From Geodermatophilaceae bacterium URHA0031 (GTDB lineage: Bacteria > Actinomycetota > Actinomycetes > Mycobacteriales > Geodermatophilaceae), in NCBI GenBank assembly GCA_000620205.1, contig JHVP01000001.1, positions 248,001 through 312,000 of the forward strand: a stretch of DNA of 64,000 nt, in the 5' to 3' direction. Numbering within the stretch: position 1 is the first letter of the stretch; every line of letters begins with the position of its first letter. The notes under the pieces were generated by a model, which saw only the letters and a list, made by a program, of their open reading frames with translations, was not told the DNA's origin and searched no databases. Below are positions 17,154-26,771 of this stretch, piece by piece. Position numbers and translations under genes: made by a program.

Positions 17154-18647
17154 ATGACCCTCCCGACCCCGGTCGAGCACCTCGACGTCCTCATCGTCGG
17201 TGCCGGCATCTCCGGCATCGGTGCCGCCTACTACCTGCAGCGCGACCACCCGCAGCGCAGCGTCGCGCTGCTCGAGGCACGGGCGGCCACCGGCGGGACG
17301 TGGGACCTGTTCCGCTACCCGGGCATCCGCTCGGACTCGGACCTGCACACCTTCGGCTACGAGTTCCAGCCGTGGCGGGACGAGCGGTCGATCGCCGGCG
17401 CCGACCGGATCCTGGACTACCTCCGGGAGACCGCCGCCGAGCACGGCATCGACCGCCGCGTGCGCTTCAACCGGAAGGTGGTCGCCGCCTCCTGGTCCTC
17501 GGCGGAGGCGCGCTGGACCGTCGAGGTCGAGCACACCGACACCGGCGAGCGGACGGCGCTCACCTGCAGCTGGCTGTTCTGCGCGGGTGGCTACTACCGC
17601 TACGACGAGGGCTTCACCCCGCACTTCGAGGGGCGCGAGCGCTTCGCCGGGCCGATCGTGCACCCGCAGCTCTGGCCGGCGGACCTGGACACGGCCGGCA
17701 AGCGGGTCGTCGTCATCGGCAGCGGCGCCACCGCGGTCACCCTGGTGCCGGCCCTCGCCGAGACCGCCGGGCACGTGACCATGCTGCAGCGCACCCCCAG
17801 TTACGTGCTGCCGGTGCCGGCCGAGGACAAGCTGGCCAACCGGCTGCGCAGGGTGCTCGGCGAGGAGCGCGCGTACCCGATCGTGCGGCGCAAGAACATC
17901 GCCAAGGGCCGGCTGATCTGGCGGTTCTGCCAGAAGCACCCCGACCGCGCGCGGAAGCTGATCCGCTGGGTCAACACCAAGCACCTGCCCGAGGGCTATC
18001 CGGTCGACGAGCACTTCAACCCGCCCTACGGGCCCTGGGACCAGCGGCTGTGCGCCGTCCCGGACGGCGACCTGTTCCGCGCCATCCGGGAGGGGACGGC
18101 AGAGGTGGTCACCGACCGGATCGTCACCTTCACCGAGCGGGGCGTGCAGCTGGCGTCCGGCCGCGAGCTCGAGGCCGACGTCATCGTCACCGCCACCGGG
18201 CTGAACGTGCAGGCCTTCGGCGGCATCCGGCTGACGGTGGACGGCGCCGAGGTGCGGCTGCCCGAGACGGTCGCCTACAAGGGCGTGATGCTCTCCGGCG
18301 TGCCCAACCTCGCCTACGCCATCGGCTACACCAACAGCTCCTGGACGCTGAAGGTCGGCCTGCTGTGCGAGCACTTCTGCCGGCTGCTGACGTACCTGGA
18401 CGAGCACGGCTACGACGCCGTCCGGCCCGAGCTCGCCGACCCGGGCATGCCCACCCGTCCCCTGCTCGACTTCGGCGCGGGCTACATCCGGCGCGCCGTC
18501 GACCAGCTGCCCCGGCAGGGGGACCGGGCGCCCTGGCTCACCTCGATGGACTACCGCACCGACGTGGGACTGCTGCGGGCCGGCAGCGTCGAGGACCCCG
18601 AGCTGCACTTCTCCCGTGCCGCGGTCCGGGCGGGGGCGGGCGCGTGA
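17154..18647 (+). CDS. Flavin-dependent Baeyer-Villiger monooxygenase, EthA-like
   Basis: A 497-residue FAD/NADPH enzyme. FAD site DVLIVGAGISGIGAAYYL at residue 10, the type I BVMO fingerprint FAGPIVHPQLWP (FxGxxxHxxxW), and the NADPH site VVVIGSGATAVTLVPAL are all present. Long stretches such as GTWDLFRYPGIRSDSD and GYTNSSWTLK match M. tuberculosis EthA, which oxidises ketones to esters and activates ethionamide. The downstream hydrolase could cleave the ester product and the SDR could supply the ketone from an alcohol, a standard three-gene pathway. It overlaps the hydrolase by 4 bases and is divergent from a PucR-type regulator. Substrate unknown. Confidence 0.93.
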   Translation: MTLPTPVEHLDVLIVGAGISGIGAAYYLQRDHPQRSVALLEARAATGGTWDLFRYPGIRSDSDLHTFGYEFQPWRDERSIAGADRILDYLRETAAEHGIDRRVRFNRKVVAASWSSAEARWTVEVEHTDTGERTALTCSWLFCAGGYYRYDEGFTPHFEGRERFAGPIVHPQLWPADLDTAGKRVVVIGSGATAVTLVPALAETAGHVTMLQRTPSYVLPVPAEDKLANRLRRVLGEERAYPIVRRKNIAKGRLIWRFCQKHPDRARKLIRWVNTKHLPEGYPVDEHFNPPYGPWDQRLCAVPDGDLFRAIREGTAEVVTDRIVTFTERGVQLASGRELEADVIVTATGLNVQAFGGIRLTVDGAEVRLPETVAYKGVMLSGVPNLAYAIGYTNSSWTLKVGLLCEHFCRLLTYLDEHGYDAVRPELADPGMPTRPLLDFGAGYIRRAVDQLPRQGDRAPWLTSMDYRTDVGLLRAGSVEDPELHFSRAAVRAGAGA

Positions 18648-19600
18648 GCGCCCCGACGCCCGACCCGGTGCGCGCCGAGGACGACTCCGGGGACCTGTTC
18701 GTCGACCTGCCGGCCGGGCCGCGGCTGTGCTACCGGACCGAGGGACCCGACGACGGCGTGCCGCTGCTGCTGATCGCCGGCCTCGGCATCGACCTCACCT
18801 CGTGGCCGCAGCGGATGGTCGACGGGTTCCTGGCGCGCGGCTTCCGGGTGGTCCGGTTCGACAACCGGGACATCGGCCGGTCCAGCCGGGTCGGCACACC
18901 GCCGCCGGGCCGGTTGCGCCAGCTGCTCCCCCGGCCCCGTCCCGACGCCTACGACCTCGCCGACATGGCCGCCGACACCGTCGGGCTGCTCCAGCACCTG
19001 GGGATCGACCGGGTGCACCTGGTCGGCATGTCGATGGGCGGGATGATCGCGCAGACCGTCGCCGCGAGGCACCCCGACCGGGTCGCCAGCCTCACCTCGA
19101 TCTTCTCCACCACCGGTGACCGGCGGGTCGGGCAGCCGGCCCGGTCCACCCTGCTCCGGCTCGCCCGGGGCCCGGCACGCACGGTCGAGGAGTCGGTGCA
19201 GCGGCACCTGGGGATGCTGCGGCACATCGGCTCGCCGACCGCCCTGCCCGACGACGACCTCGAGCGCGCCTGGGCCGTCGGGCTGTGGGAGCGCGGCGGC
19301 GGCGTCGCCGCCCGGGCGGGCGTCCCCCGGCAGATCAGCGCCATCCAGGCCTCCGGCGACCGCACGGCGGAGCTGCGGCGGATCACCGCGCCGACCCTGG
19401 TCGTGCACGGGTCGACCGACCGGATGGTGCACCCGACCGGCGGCCGGGCCACCGCCGCCGCCGTCCCGGGCGCCCGGCACGTGGAGATCCCCGCGCTGGG
19501 CCACCACCTGGCGCCCGGCGTCTTCGACCAGCTGGTCGAGCTCACCACCGACCTCGCCCGCAGTGCGGGCGCCCCCCTCCCGACAGGAGCACCCCGATGA
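18644..19600 (+). CDS. Alpha/beta hydrolase
   Basis: A 318-residue hydrolase with nucleophile elbow GMSMGGM, oxyanion-side LLIAGLGIDLTSWPQ, acid in VVHGSTDRMVHP and His in ALGHHLAPG, giving a complete Ser-Asp-His triad. RVVRFDNRDIGRSSR is typical of esterase/lactonase-like members. It overlaps the monooxygenase stop (GTGA) and the SDR start (ATGA), so the three are co-translated. In that setting hydrolysis of the ester or lactone made by the monooxygenase is the most likely job; this is inference from context. Confidence 0.9.
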   Translation: MSAPTPDPVRAEDDSGDLFVDLPAGPRLCYRTEGPDDGVPLLLIAGLGIDLTSWPQRMVDGFLARGFRVVRFDNRDIGRSSRVGTPPPGRLRQLLPRPRPDAYDLADMAADTVGLLQHLGIDRVHLVGMSMGGMIAQTVAARHPDRVASLTSIFSTTGDRRVGQPARSTLLRLARGPARTVEESVQRHLGMLRHIGSPTALPDDDLERAWAVGLWERGGGVAARAGVPRQISAIQASGDRTAELRRITAPTLVVHGSTDRMVHPTGGRATAAAVPGARHVEIPALGHHLAPGVFDQLVELTTDLARSAGAPLPTGAPR

Positions 19601-20439
19601 GCAGCGTCGCCGGCAAGGTCGCCGTCGTCACCGGCGCCGGGTCCGGCATCGGCCGGGCGCTGGCCCTCGAGCTGGCCCGGCGCGGCGCGCGGCTGGCGCT
19701 GTCCGACGTCGACGAGGCAGGTCTGGCCGCGACCGCCGACCGGGCCCGGGCCCTCGGCGCCGAGGTGCACACCTCCCGGGTGGACGTCGCCGACCGGGCC
19801 GCCGTGCTGGCCCACGCGGCTGCCGTCGCCGACCACTTCGGCGTCGTCCACCAGGTCTACAACAACGCCGGGGTCGCCGGCGGCGGCACGGTGCTGGACA
19901 GCGACTGGGAGGACTACGACCGGATCCTGGGCATCAACCTCTTCGGCGTCCTGCACGGCACGAAGGCGTTCCTCCCCCACCTGGTCGCCTCCGGCGACGG
20001 GCACGTGGTGAACGTGTCCAGCCTGAACGGGATCATGGCGCAGGCGTCGATCAACGCCTACAGCGCCAGCAAGTTCGCCGTCCGCGGGTTCACCGAGGCG
20101 CTGCGCAGCGAGATGCTGCAGGCCGGGCACCCGGTGCAGGTCACCGTGGTGCACCCGGGCGGGGTCCGGACCAACATCGCGACGGCGGCGATCGAGCGGG
20201 GCCGGGAGCGCGGCGCGCTCACCCCGGAGGACGAGCGGCGGGCGCGGCTCTACAACGAGAAGCTGCTGCGGATGCCGCCGGAGCAGGCGGCGCGGACCAT
20301 CGTGGCCGGTGTGGAGGCCGGCCGGCCGCGCATCCTGGTCGGCAACGACGCCAAGGTCGTCGACCTGCTGGTCCGGCTGCTCCCCCGCGCCTACCCCCGG
20401 CTGGCCGTCGCGTTCCAGCGGCGGGCGCAGCGGGCCTGA
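19597..20439 (+). CDS. Short-chain dehydrogenase/reductase
   Basis: A 280-residue classical SDR: VVTGAGSGIGRALALEL cofactor loop, acidic ALSDVDEAG after the second strand (an Asp that favours NAD over NADP), YNNAGVAGGG, Ser in VNVSSLNGIM and YSASK. The C-terminal 50 residues, with ILVGNDAKVVDLLVRLLP, are longer than FabG types and resemble acetoin/alcohol dehydrogenase-like SDRs beside EthA-type monooxygenases. Last gene of the overlapping three-gene operon; probably oxidises an alcohol to the ketone substrate of the monooxygenase, or works on the product. Confidence 0.9.
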   Translation: MSSVAGKVAVVTGAGSGIGRALALELARRGARLALSDVDEAGLAATADRARALGAEVHTSRVDVADRAAVLAHAAAVADHFGVVHQVYNNAGVAGGGTVLDSDWEDYDRILGINLFGVLHGTKAFLPHLVASGDGHVVNVSSLNGIMAQASINAYSASKFAVRGFTEALRSEMLQAGHPVQVTVVHPGGVRTNIATAAIERGRERGALTPEDERRARLYNEKLLRMPPEQAARTIVAGVEAGRPRILVGNDAKVVDLLVRLLPRAYPRLAVAFQRRAQRA

Positions 20440-20458
20440 GCCGTCGGGCCCCGGCCCG

Positions 20459-21811
<1,353 letters not shown>

Positions 21812-23044
21812 TCAGCGGCGGCGCCGGGCCCGCGCCGCCCCGGCCAGCTCGGCCAGCAGCAGCTCCGTCGTCCCGGGGTCGACGCAGGCGTCGGTGACGC
21901 TCTTGCCGTACTCCAGCCGCTCGGGGTGCCGGCGGTCCAGGTCCTGCCGCCCGGCGACGAGGTTGCTCTCCACCATGACGCCGCGGATGGCCTGCTCGCC
22001 CGCCGCGACCTGCCCGGCCAGGTCGGCGACGACGTCGACCTGGCGTCGGTGGTCCTTCTGGCTGTTGCCGTGCGAGGCGTCCACCACGACCACCTCGGGC
22101 AGACCCCGCGCCGCCAGCCGCCGCTTGGTGTCGGCGATGTGCCTGGCCGAGTAGTTCGGGCCGTCCTTGTCGCCGCGGAGGATGACGTGGCCGGTGTCGT
22201 TGCCGGTCGTCGACAGCTGCGCGCTGACCCCGTGGTGGTCGACGCCGAGGAACTCGTGCGGGGCCCGGGCGGTCAGCACGGCCGAGATGGCGGCCTCGAT
22301 GCTGCCCTCCGGGGAGTTCTTGAAGCCCACCACGGAGGAGAAGCCGGAGACCCGCTCGCGGGCGGTCTGGTCGGTGACGTTGCGCGCGCCGACACCGTTG
22401 TAGGTGACCAGCCCGTTGACGTACTGCGGGGTGAGCGCGTTCAGCGGCTCGGCGGCCACCGGCACACCGAGGGCGGTGATGCGGCACATCAGCAGCCGGG
22501 TGGCGACCAGCCCGACGCTGATCCGGCTGGAGCCGTCCAGGAACGGGTCGTAGGCGAAGCCCTTCCAGTCCACCTCGGTCCGCGGCTTCTCGGTGTAGGT
22601 CCGCATCAGGACCTCGAGGTCCTCGCCGTGGCGCTCGCGCATCCGGGCGATGAACCCGGCGTACTCCAGGGCGGCAGCCGGGTCGTGGATCGAGCAGGGG
22701 CCGGCGATGACCGCCAGCCGGTCGTCGCGTCCGGTGACGATGTCGGTGACGGCACGCCGCCCGGCGCGGGTGGTCGCGGCGGACCCGGCCGACAGCGGGA
22801 CGACGGTGGCGACCGCCGCCGGGGTGACGACCACGCTGGAACCGGTGATCCGGGCGTTGACCAGGTCGGAGAGGTCGACGTCGTCGGTCGGTCCGACGCC
22901 CAGCCGCTCCTCGACGGCGGGCAGCAGCTCCGCGAGGGCTGCGTCGATCTGCCCGTTCACCTGCGTCTGCACCTCCAGCAGCAGGTCGGCGATGCGCGCC
23001 GCGACGTCCAGTACCTGGTCAGCCGGAATGGGAGCCTCCTCCAT
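21812..23044 (-). CDS. 3-deoxy-7-phosphoheptulonate synthase (DAHP synthase), class I
   Basis: A 410-residue enzyme catalysing the first step of the shikimate pathway from phosphoenolpyruvate and erythrose 4-phosphate. Class I (AroF/G/H) marks: AVIAGPCSIHDPAAALEYA, LMRTYTEKPRTEVDWKGF, GARNVTDQTARE, VGFKNSPEGSIEAA and VDASHGNSQKDHRRQ. Residues 1-60 are a helical extension; it has no chorismate mutase motif that I can see. Most actinobacteria have the class II type, so a class I enzyme is worth noting although not rare. ATG at 23044. Divergent from the TetR gene, with about 160 bases between. Confidence 0.94.
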   Translation of the reverse strand: MEEAPIPADQVLDVAARIADLLLEVQTQVNGQIDAALAELLPAVEERLGVGPTDDVDLSDLVNARITGSSVVVTPAAVATVVPLSAGSAATTRAGRRAVTDIVTGRDDRLAVIAGPCSIHDPAAALEYAGFIARMRERHGEDLEVLMRTYTEKPRTEVDWKGFAYDPFLDGSSRISVGLVATRLLMCRITALGVPVAAEPLNALTPQYVNGLVTYNGVGARNVTDQTARERVSGFSSVVGFKNSPEGSIEAAISAVLTARAPHEFLGVDHHGVSAQLSTTGNDTGHVILRGDKDGPNYSARHIADTKRRLAARGLPEVVVVDASHGNSQKDHRRQVDVVADLAGQVAAGEQAIRGVMVESNLVAGRQDLDRRHPERLEYGKSVTDACVDPGTTELLLAELAGAARARRRR

Positions 23045-23176
23045 CGTCACCACCGCCGCCGTCCGCGACGGGGCCCGGACCCGCTCGGGCCCGGCAGGAC
23101 GGGGCCGCAGAGCTCGCGCGGTCCCCCGTCGGGAGAGCCAACCACAGCGGAGCCGGCGGGGCGCCGGGGCCTGGCC

Positions 23177-23200
23177 ACCATACGTACCAGTTGGTATGGT
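23177..23200. promoter_or_regulatory. Overlapping palindromes, likely TetR operator
   Basis: ACCATAC (23177-23183) and GTATGGT (23194-23200) form a perfect inverted repeat; inside it TACCA-GT-TGGTA (23185-23196) forms another, with its centre 2 bases to the right. They end 6 bases before the TetR start at 23207, as expected for an autoregulatory operator. Confidence 0.7.
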
Positions 23201-23206
23201 GCGTCC

Positions 23207-23797
23207 GTGGACACCCGCACCCGCCTGGTCGACGGCATGGCCGAGCTGCTCTGGGAGCGCGGCTACGTCGGCACCAGCCCCGCCGCCGTGCTGCAGCGCA
23301 CCGGCGTCGGCCAGGGCAGCCTCTACCACCACTTCACCGGCAAGCAGGAGCTCGCGACCGCGGCCATTCGGGCCAGTGCCGAGGCACTCCGGGCCGCGGC
23401 GCAGGCCACCCTGACCCCGCCCGGCTCCGCGGTCGAACGACTGGAGCGGTTCCTCCTCCGCGACCGGGAGGTGCTGCGCGGCTGCCGCATCGGCCGGCTC
23501 GCCCAGGACCCGGAGGTCTACGCCACCGAGGAGCTCCGCCGCCCCGTCGCCGAGACCCTGCGATGGCTGCACGCCACCCTCACCGACGTCCTCGCGACCG
23601 GCCAGCGGCGGGGGGAGCTGGCCGGCACGATCTCCGCCGAGGAGCTGGCGAGCACGGTGCTGGCCACCCTGCAGGGTGGCTACGTGCTGGCCCGCGCGGA
23701 GCACGACGAGCAGCGGTTCACCAGCGCCGTCCACGGCGTCCTCGCCCTGCTGCGCACCCTGGTGCGCGAACCCGGTCCCGCCGAGGAGCTCGCATGA
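23207..23797 (+). CDS. TetR family transcriptional regulator
   Basis: A 196-residue repressor. The N-terminal HTH is RLVDGMAELLWERGYVGTSP followed by RTGVGQGSLYHHFTGKQELA, the conserved recognition helix region. The ligand domain contains a Cys (LRGCRIGRLAQD) and ends in EELA. GTG at 23207 lies just after the palindromic operator. The stop overlaps the ATG of a DUF4865 gene, so the two are co-expressed and DUF4865 is the likely controlled gene. Similar TetR/DUF4865 pairs are, as I recall, common in actinobacteria. Confidence 0.9.
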   Translation: MDTRTRLVDGMAELLWERGYVGTSPAAVLQRTGVGQGSLYHHFTGKQELATAAIRASAEALRAAAQATLTPPGSAVERLERFLLRDREVLRGCRIGRLAQDPEVYATEELRRPVAETLRWLHATLTDVLATGQRRGELAGTISAEELASTVLATLQGGYVLARAEHDEQRFTSAVHGVLALLRTLVREPGPAEELA

Positions 23798-24405
23798 TCG
23801 CCATGCAGTACCGGATCACCCTGCCCGCCGACCACGACATGGACACGGTCCGCCATCGGGTCGCCACCACGGGCCACCTGCTGGACGCCTATCCCGGCCT
23901 CGGCGTCAAGGCCTTCCTGATCCGGGAGAAGGGCGTCGACGGCTCGGCCGTCAACGAGTACGCCCCCTTCTACCTGTGGGCCGACGCCGCCGGCGCCGCG
24001 TCCTTCCTGTGGTCCGGCGTCGGGTTCACCGCCATCGTCCGGGACTTCGGCCGGCCGACCGTGCACACCTGGATCGGCGGCACCAGCCGCAGCTCGATCG
24101 CCGACCCCGGCGCTGCCCGCTACGCGGTCCGGACCACCACGAGGCTGGCGGCCGACACCGACGTCGTGGCCGCCGCGGCGGCGGCCGACGACCGCTGCGC
24201 GGTGGCGGCCGACTCGCCGAACACCCTGCTCGCGGCCTACGGCATCGACCCGGAGACGTGGGAGCTGGTCACCTTCACCGTCCACTCCGCACACCCCGGG
24301 CCCGGGCCGGAGGGGTCGGCGACCTTCCAGGTGCTGCACCTGTCCGCACCGGAGCACGCCGGGTTGCCGACCCGGGTCGACACCCGCATGACCGCGCCGC
24401 GCTGA
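23794..24405 (+). CDS. DUF4865 family protein
   Basis: A 203-residue cytoplasmic protein. The family start MQYRITLPADHDMDTVRHRV is clear, followed by GLGVKAFLIREKG, NEYAPFYLWADAAGAASFLW and TWELVTFTVHSA. It looks like a duplicated dimeric alpha-beta barrel type fold but has no known reaction. Overlaps the TetR stop (ATGA) and is therefore probably under that repressor. Its stop codon forms part of a convergent hairpin shared with the DeoR gene. An alternative ATG three codons later (MQYRI) is possible. Confidence 0.85.
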   Translation: MIAMQYRITLPADHDMDTVRHRVATTGHLLDAYPGLGVKAFLIREKGVDGSAVNEYAPFYLWADAAGAASFLWSGVGFTAIVRDFGRPTVHTWIGGTSRSSIADPGAARYAVRTTTRLAADTDVVAAAAAADDRCAVAADSPNTLLAAYGIDPETWELVTFTVHSAHPGPGPEGSATFQVLHLSAPEHAGLPTRVDTRMTAPR

Positions 24406-24421
24406 CCCGGCATCAGCGCGG
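24397..24421. terminator. Convergent hairpin whose stem contains both stop codons
   Basis: CCGCGCTGA (24397-24405) pairs perfectly with TCAGCGCGG (24413-24421) across a 7-base loop. The TGA at the end of the left arm is the DUF4865 stop, and the complementary TCA is the DeoR stop. It can act on either strand. Confidence 0.7.
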
Positions 24422-25180
24422 GACGGCGGCCTGGACGACGGGCACGCCGAGTTCGACCAGCCGCGCCACCACCTCGTGCGTGGGCGGGGCGTCGGTGACG
24501 ATGCCGGCGACGTCGGCCAGCGGCAGCACCGTGAACGGCGAGGCGGCGCCGATCTTCTCCGTGCTGGCCAGCACGTAGGTGTCCGCGGCCCGCCGGGCCA
24601 GCGCGCGCTTCATCGCCGCCTCGTCGGCGTCCCCCGTGGTCAGCCCGCTGTCCGGGTGGACGCCGGTCACGCCGAGCAGGAAGAGGTCGGCGTTGACCGC
24701 CGCGGCGGCCTCGACCGCGGCCGCACCGCAGGTGACCGCGGAGTGCTTGAACAGCCGGCCACCCAGCACGTAGACCTCGACGCGCGGGTGGTCGACCAGG
24801 GCGGCGGCGACGGTCGGGCTGTGCGTGACGACCGTGGCCTCGAGCTCGCGGGGCAGGGCCGAGGCGACGGCCAGCGCAGTCGTGCCCCCGTCCAGGATGA
24901 CCGTGCTCCCCGGGGCGATCAGCGGCACAGCAGCTGCGGCGACCCGCGCCTTGCTGTCCACCGCCACACCCCGCCGGGTCGCGTAGTCCGCGACAGCGGG
25001 TGAGGCGGGGACGGCCCCGCCGTAGACGCGCTGGCACAGCCCCGCGGCAGCCATCTCCCGCAGGTCGCGCCGGACGCTGTCCTCGCTCAGCCCCAGCTCA
25101 CCGGCGACGTCCTTGGCGATGACCCGGCCGTCGCGACGCAGCCGGTCGAGCAGCAGCTCCCTGCGCTCCGGAACGAGCAC
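24413..25180 (-). CDS. DeoR/GlpR-type transcriptional regulator
   Basis: A 255-residue sugar-metabolism type repressor. N-terminal winged HTH: ERRELLLDRLRRDGRVIAKD, LGLSEDSVRRDLREM, then CQRVYGGAV. The C-terminal DeoRC phosphosugar-binding domain has ILDGGTTALAVASALP, GGRLFKHSAVTCG, LLGVTGVHPDSGLTT and VLASTEKIG. GTG at 25180 is preceded by AGAGGAG at good spacing, better than the more upstream GTG at 25207. It faces the DUF4406-like/NUDIX operon across 58 bases, so it probably represses that pair in response to a phosphorylated sugar. The gap contains repeated TTCAYSG-like words but no clean palindrome. Confidence 0.9.
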   Translation of the reverse strand: MLVPERRELLLDRLRRDGRVIAKDVAGELGLSEDSVRRDLREMAAAGLCQRVYGGAVPASPAVADYATRRGVAVDSKARVAAAAVPLIAPGSTVILDGGTTALAVASALPRELEATVVTHSPTVAAALVDHPRVEVYVLGGRLFKHSAVTCGAAAVEAAAAVNADLFLLGVTGVHPDSGLTTGDADEAAMKRALARRAADTYVLASTEKIGAASPFTVLPLADVAGIVTDAPPTHEVVARLVELGVPVVQAAVPR

Positions 25181-25238
25181 GCCGATCTCCTCTGCACGGT
25201 ACTTCACGTTGTTGCCTGTTTCATCGTACTCTGCGGCC

Positions 25239-25628
25239 ATGACCACCCCACCGCAGCCGTTGCTGATCCTCATCGCGGGCCCGTACCGATCAGGCACCGG
25301 CGGCGACCCCGCCCGCATGGCGGCCAACCTGGCCCGGCTGGAGGCGGCCGCCTGGCCGCTCTTCCGGGCCGGGCACGTCCCGATGATCGGCGAGTGGGTC
25401 GCCCTGCCGGTCCTGCGCAGCGCCGGGGCCGACGTCGACGACCCGCTGGCCGAGCAGGTGCTGTACCCGGCGGCCGCCCGCCTGCTGGCCCGGTGCGACG
25501 CGGTCCTGCGTCTGCCGGGCGAGTCGACCGGCGCCGACCAGGACGTCGCGATCGCGCGGGAGCGCGGACTGCCCGTGTACGCCCGGATCGAGGACGTCCC
25601 CGGCGTCCTCGTCGGGGACCGGGCATGA
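25239..25628 (+). CDS. DUF4406-like protein (nucleoside deoxyribosyltransferase-like fold)
   Basis: A 129-residue protein with a phosphate-loop-like start LLILIAGPYRSGTGGDP, then MAANLARLEAAAWPLFRAG, HVPMIGEWVALPVLR and near the C-terminus GESTGADQDVAIARERGLPVY. This pattern (AGPY at the start, ES.GA..D..IA at the end) is shared with nucleoside 2-deoxyribosyltransferases and DUF4406 proteins. The catalytic residue is not certain. It overlaps the NUDIX start (ATGA), and I recall this small family in such pairs. A nucleotide-sugar salvage or clean-up role with the NUDIX enzyme is plausible. Confidence 0.72.
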   Translation: MTTPPQPLLILIAGPYRSGTGGDPARMAANLARLEAAAWPLFRAGHVPMIGEWVALPVLRSAGADVDDPLAEQVLYPAAARLLARCDAVLRLPGESTGADQDVAIARERGLPVYARIEDVPGVLVGDRA

Positions 25629-26296
25629 CCGCGGCCGGGGTCCGGACACCCGACGCCCGGGGGCGTACCGACCTGGACCGGGCCGGGCGGGACCTCGCCG
25701 GCAACCCGGACGTCCGGGTCCGGGACGTCGAGGTGCTGGCGGCGGCCTGGCACGTGCTGCGCCGCACGACCCTCGAGGTCCGGCGCGGCGACGGGACCTG
25801 GCAGCTGCAACAACGGGAGACCTACGACCGCGGCAACGGCGCGACCGTCCTGCTGTACGACCCGGACCGCCGGACCGTGCTCCTCGCCCGGCAGTTCCGG
25901 TACCCCGTCTACGTCAACGGCCACCCCGACGGGGTGCTGCTGGAGACGGCGGCCGGCCTCCTGGACGACGACGACCCCGCCACCGCGATCCGCCGCGAGG
26001 CCGCCGAGGAGCTCGGGGTCGTCATCGGGGAGATGCAGGAGGTCTTCCAGGTCTACATGAGCCCCGGCTCGGTGACCGAGCGGCTGCACTGCTACGCCGC
26101 CCCGTACTCCCCCACCACGCGAGCCGCCCGGGGCGGCGGGCTGGCCGAGGAGGGCGAGGACATCCAGGTGTGCGAACTCGGCTTCGACGACGCGCTCGCG
26201 GGGACCACCGACGGCCGCATCGTGGACGCCAAGACGATCATGCTGCTGCAGTGGGCCGCGCTGTCGGGGCCCTTCGCCGCCACCGGTCAGACCTGA
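25625..26296 (+). CDS. NUDIX hydrolase, GDP-mannose/nucleoside-diphosphate-sugar pyrophosphatase type
   Basis: A 223-residue enzyme of the NudK/YffH type. After an N-terminal beta domain (VLRRTTLEVRRGDG, RETYDRGNGATVLLYD) comes the NUDIX box: GLLDDDDPATAIRR followed by EAAEELGV, fitting GX5(E)X7REUXEEXGU except that the first Glu is Asp. YMSPGSVTERLHCYAA matches the NudK substrate loop. It overlaps the preceding gene and its last 10 bases overlap the convergent small gene. Likely removes a sugar phosphate from a nucleotide sugar; the exact substrate is unknown. Confidence 0.88.
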   Translation: MTAAGVRTPDARGRTDLDRAGRDLAGNPDVRVRDVEVLAAAWHVLRRTTLEVRRGDGTWQLQQRETYDRGNGATVLLYDPDRRTVLLARQFRYPVYVNGHPDGVLLETAAGLLDDDDPATAIRREAAEELGVVIGEMQEVFQVYMSPGSVTERLHCYAAPYSPTTRAARGGGLAEEGEDIQVCELGFDDALAGTTDGRIVDAKTIMLLQWAALSGPFAATGQT

Positions 26297-26511
26297 CCCG
26301 GCGCCCACCCGCGGAGCTCGGCCAGCATGTCCCCGACGAGCAGCCGGACGTCCACGTCGGTGTAGACCCGCCGCTCGCCCCGCCCCGGGCCGGTCGCCGT
26401 GGTGGTGTACGTGCTCGACTCGTCGCTCAACGCGGTGACCAGCACCGGCGGGCTGTCCCCGAGCGGCCAGACACCGCCCTGCTGCACCCACTCCGGCAGC
26501 GGCAGCTCCAT
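26287..26511 (-). CDS. Small protein of unknown function
   Basis: A 74-residue protein (MELPLPEWVQQGG to ELRGWAPGQV) with one short hydrophobic strand and repeated Thr. ATG at 26511 gives the best start; a longer open frame upstream looks non-coding. It ends 10 bases inside the NUDIX gene. Both this protein and the plus-strand gene at 26772 contain ALSDE and a WAPGQ word, so they may be distant relatives, but the similarity is short. No function recognised. Confidence 0.5.
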   Translation of the reverse strand: MELPLPEWVQQGGVWPLGDSPPVLVTALSDESSTYTTTATGPGRGERRVYTDVDVRLLVGDMLAELRGWAPGQV

Positions 26512-26771
26512 GGGTCTCCTGTCAGCGCGGCCGGACGGGGTCACGATGACCCTCGGCACCCCGCGCCCCCAAGACCCGGTGCCGATGGTCGGCAACCCCG
26601 GTGCGCGCTGGACGGCAGCGCGTCCCTCCGAACAGGTCCTATTCCGAATCGATACCGTCCTGTTCACTGAGAGCGATGGCTCGCCCGCAGGTCGTTGACT
26701 GCTGCGCCGGTGAGGACTTGCGTGCACGTACCGGGCGCTGAAGAGCGGCGTCCCGACGCCGGGGAGTGCAC

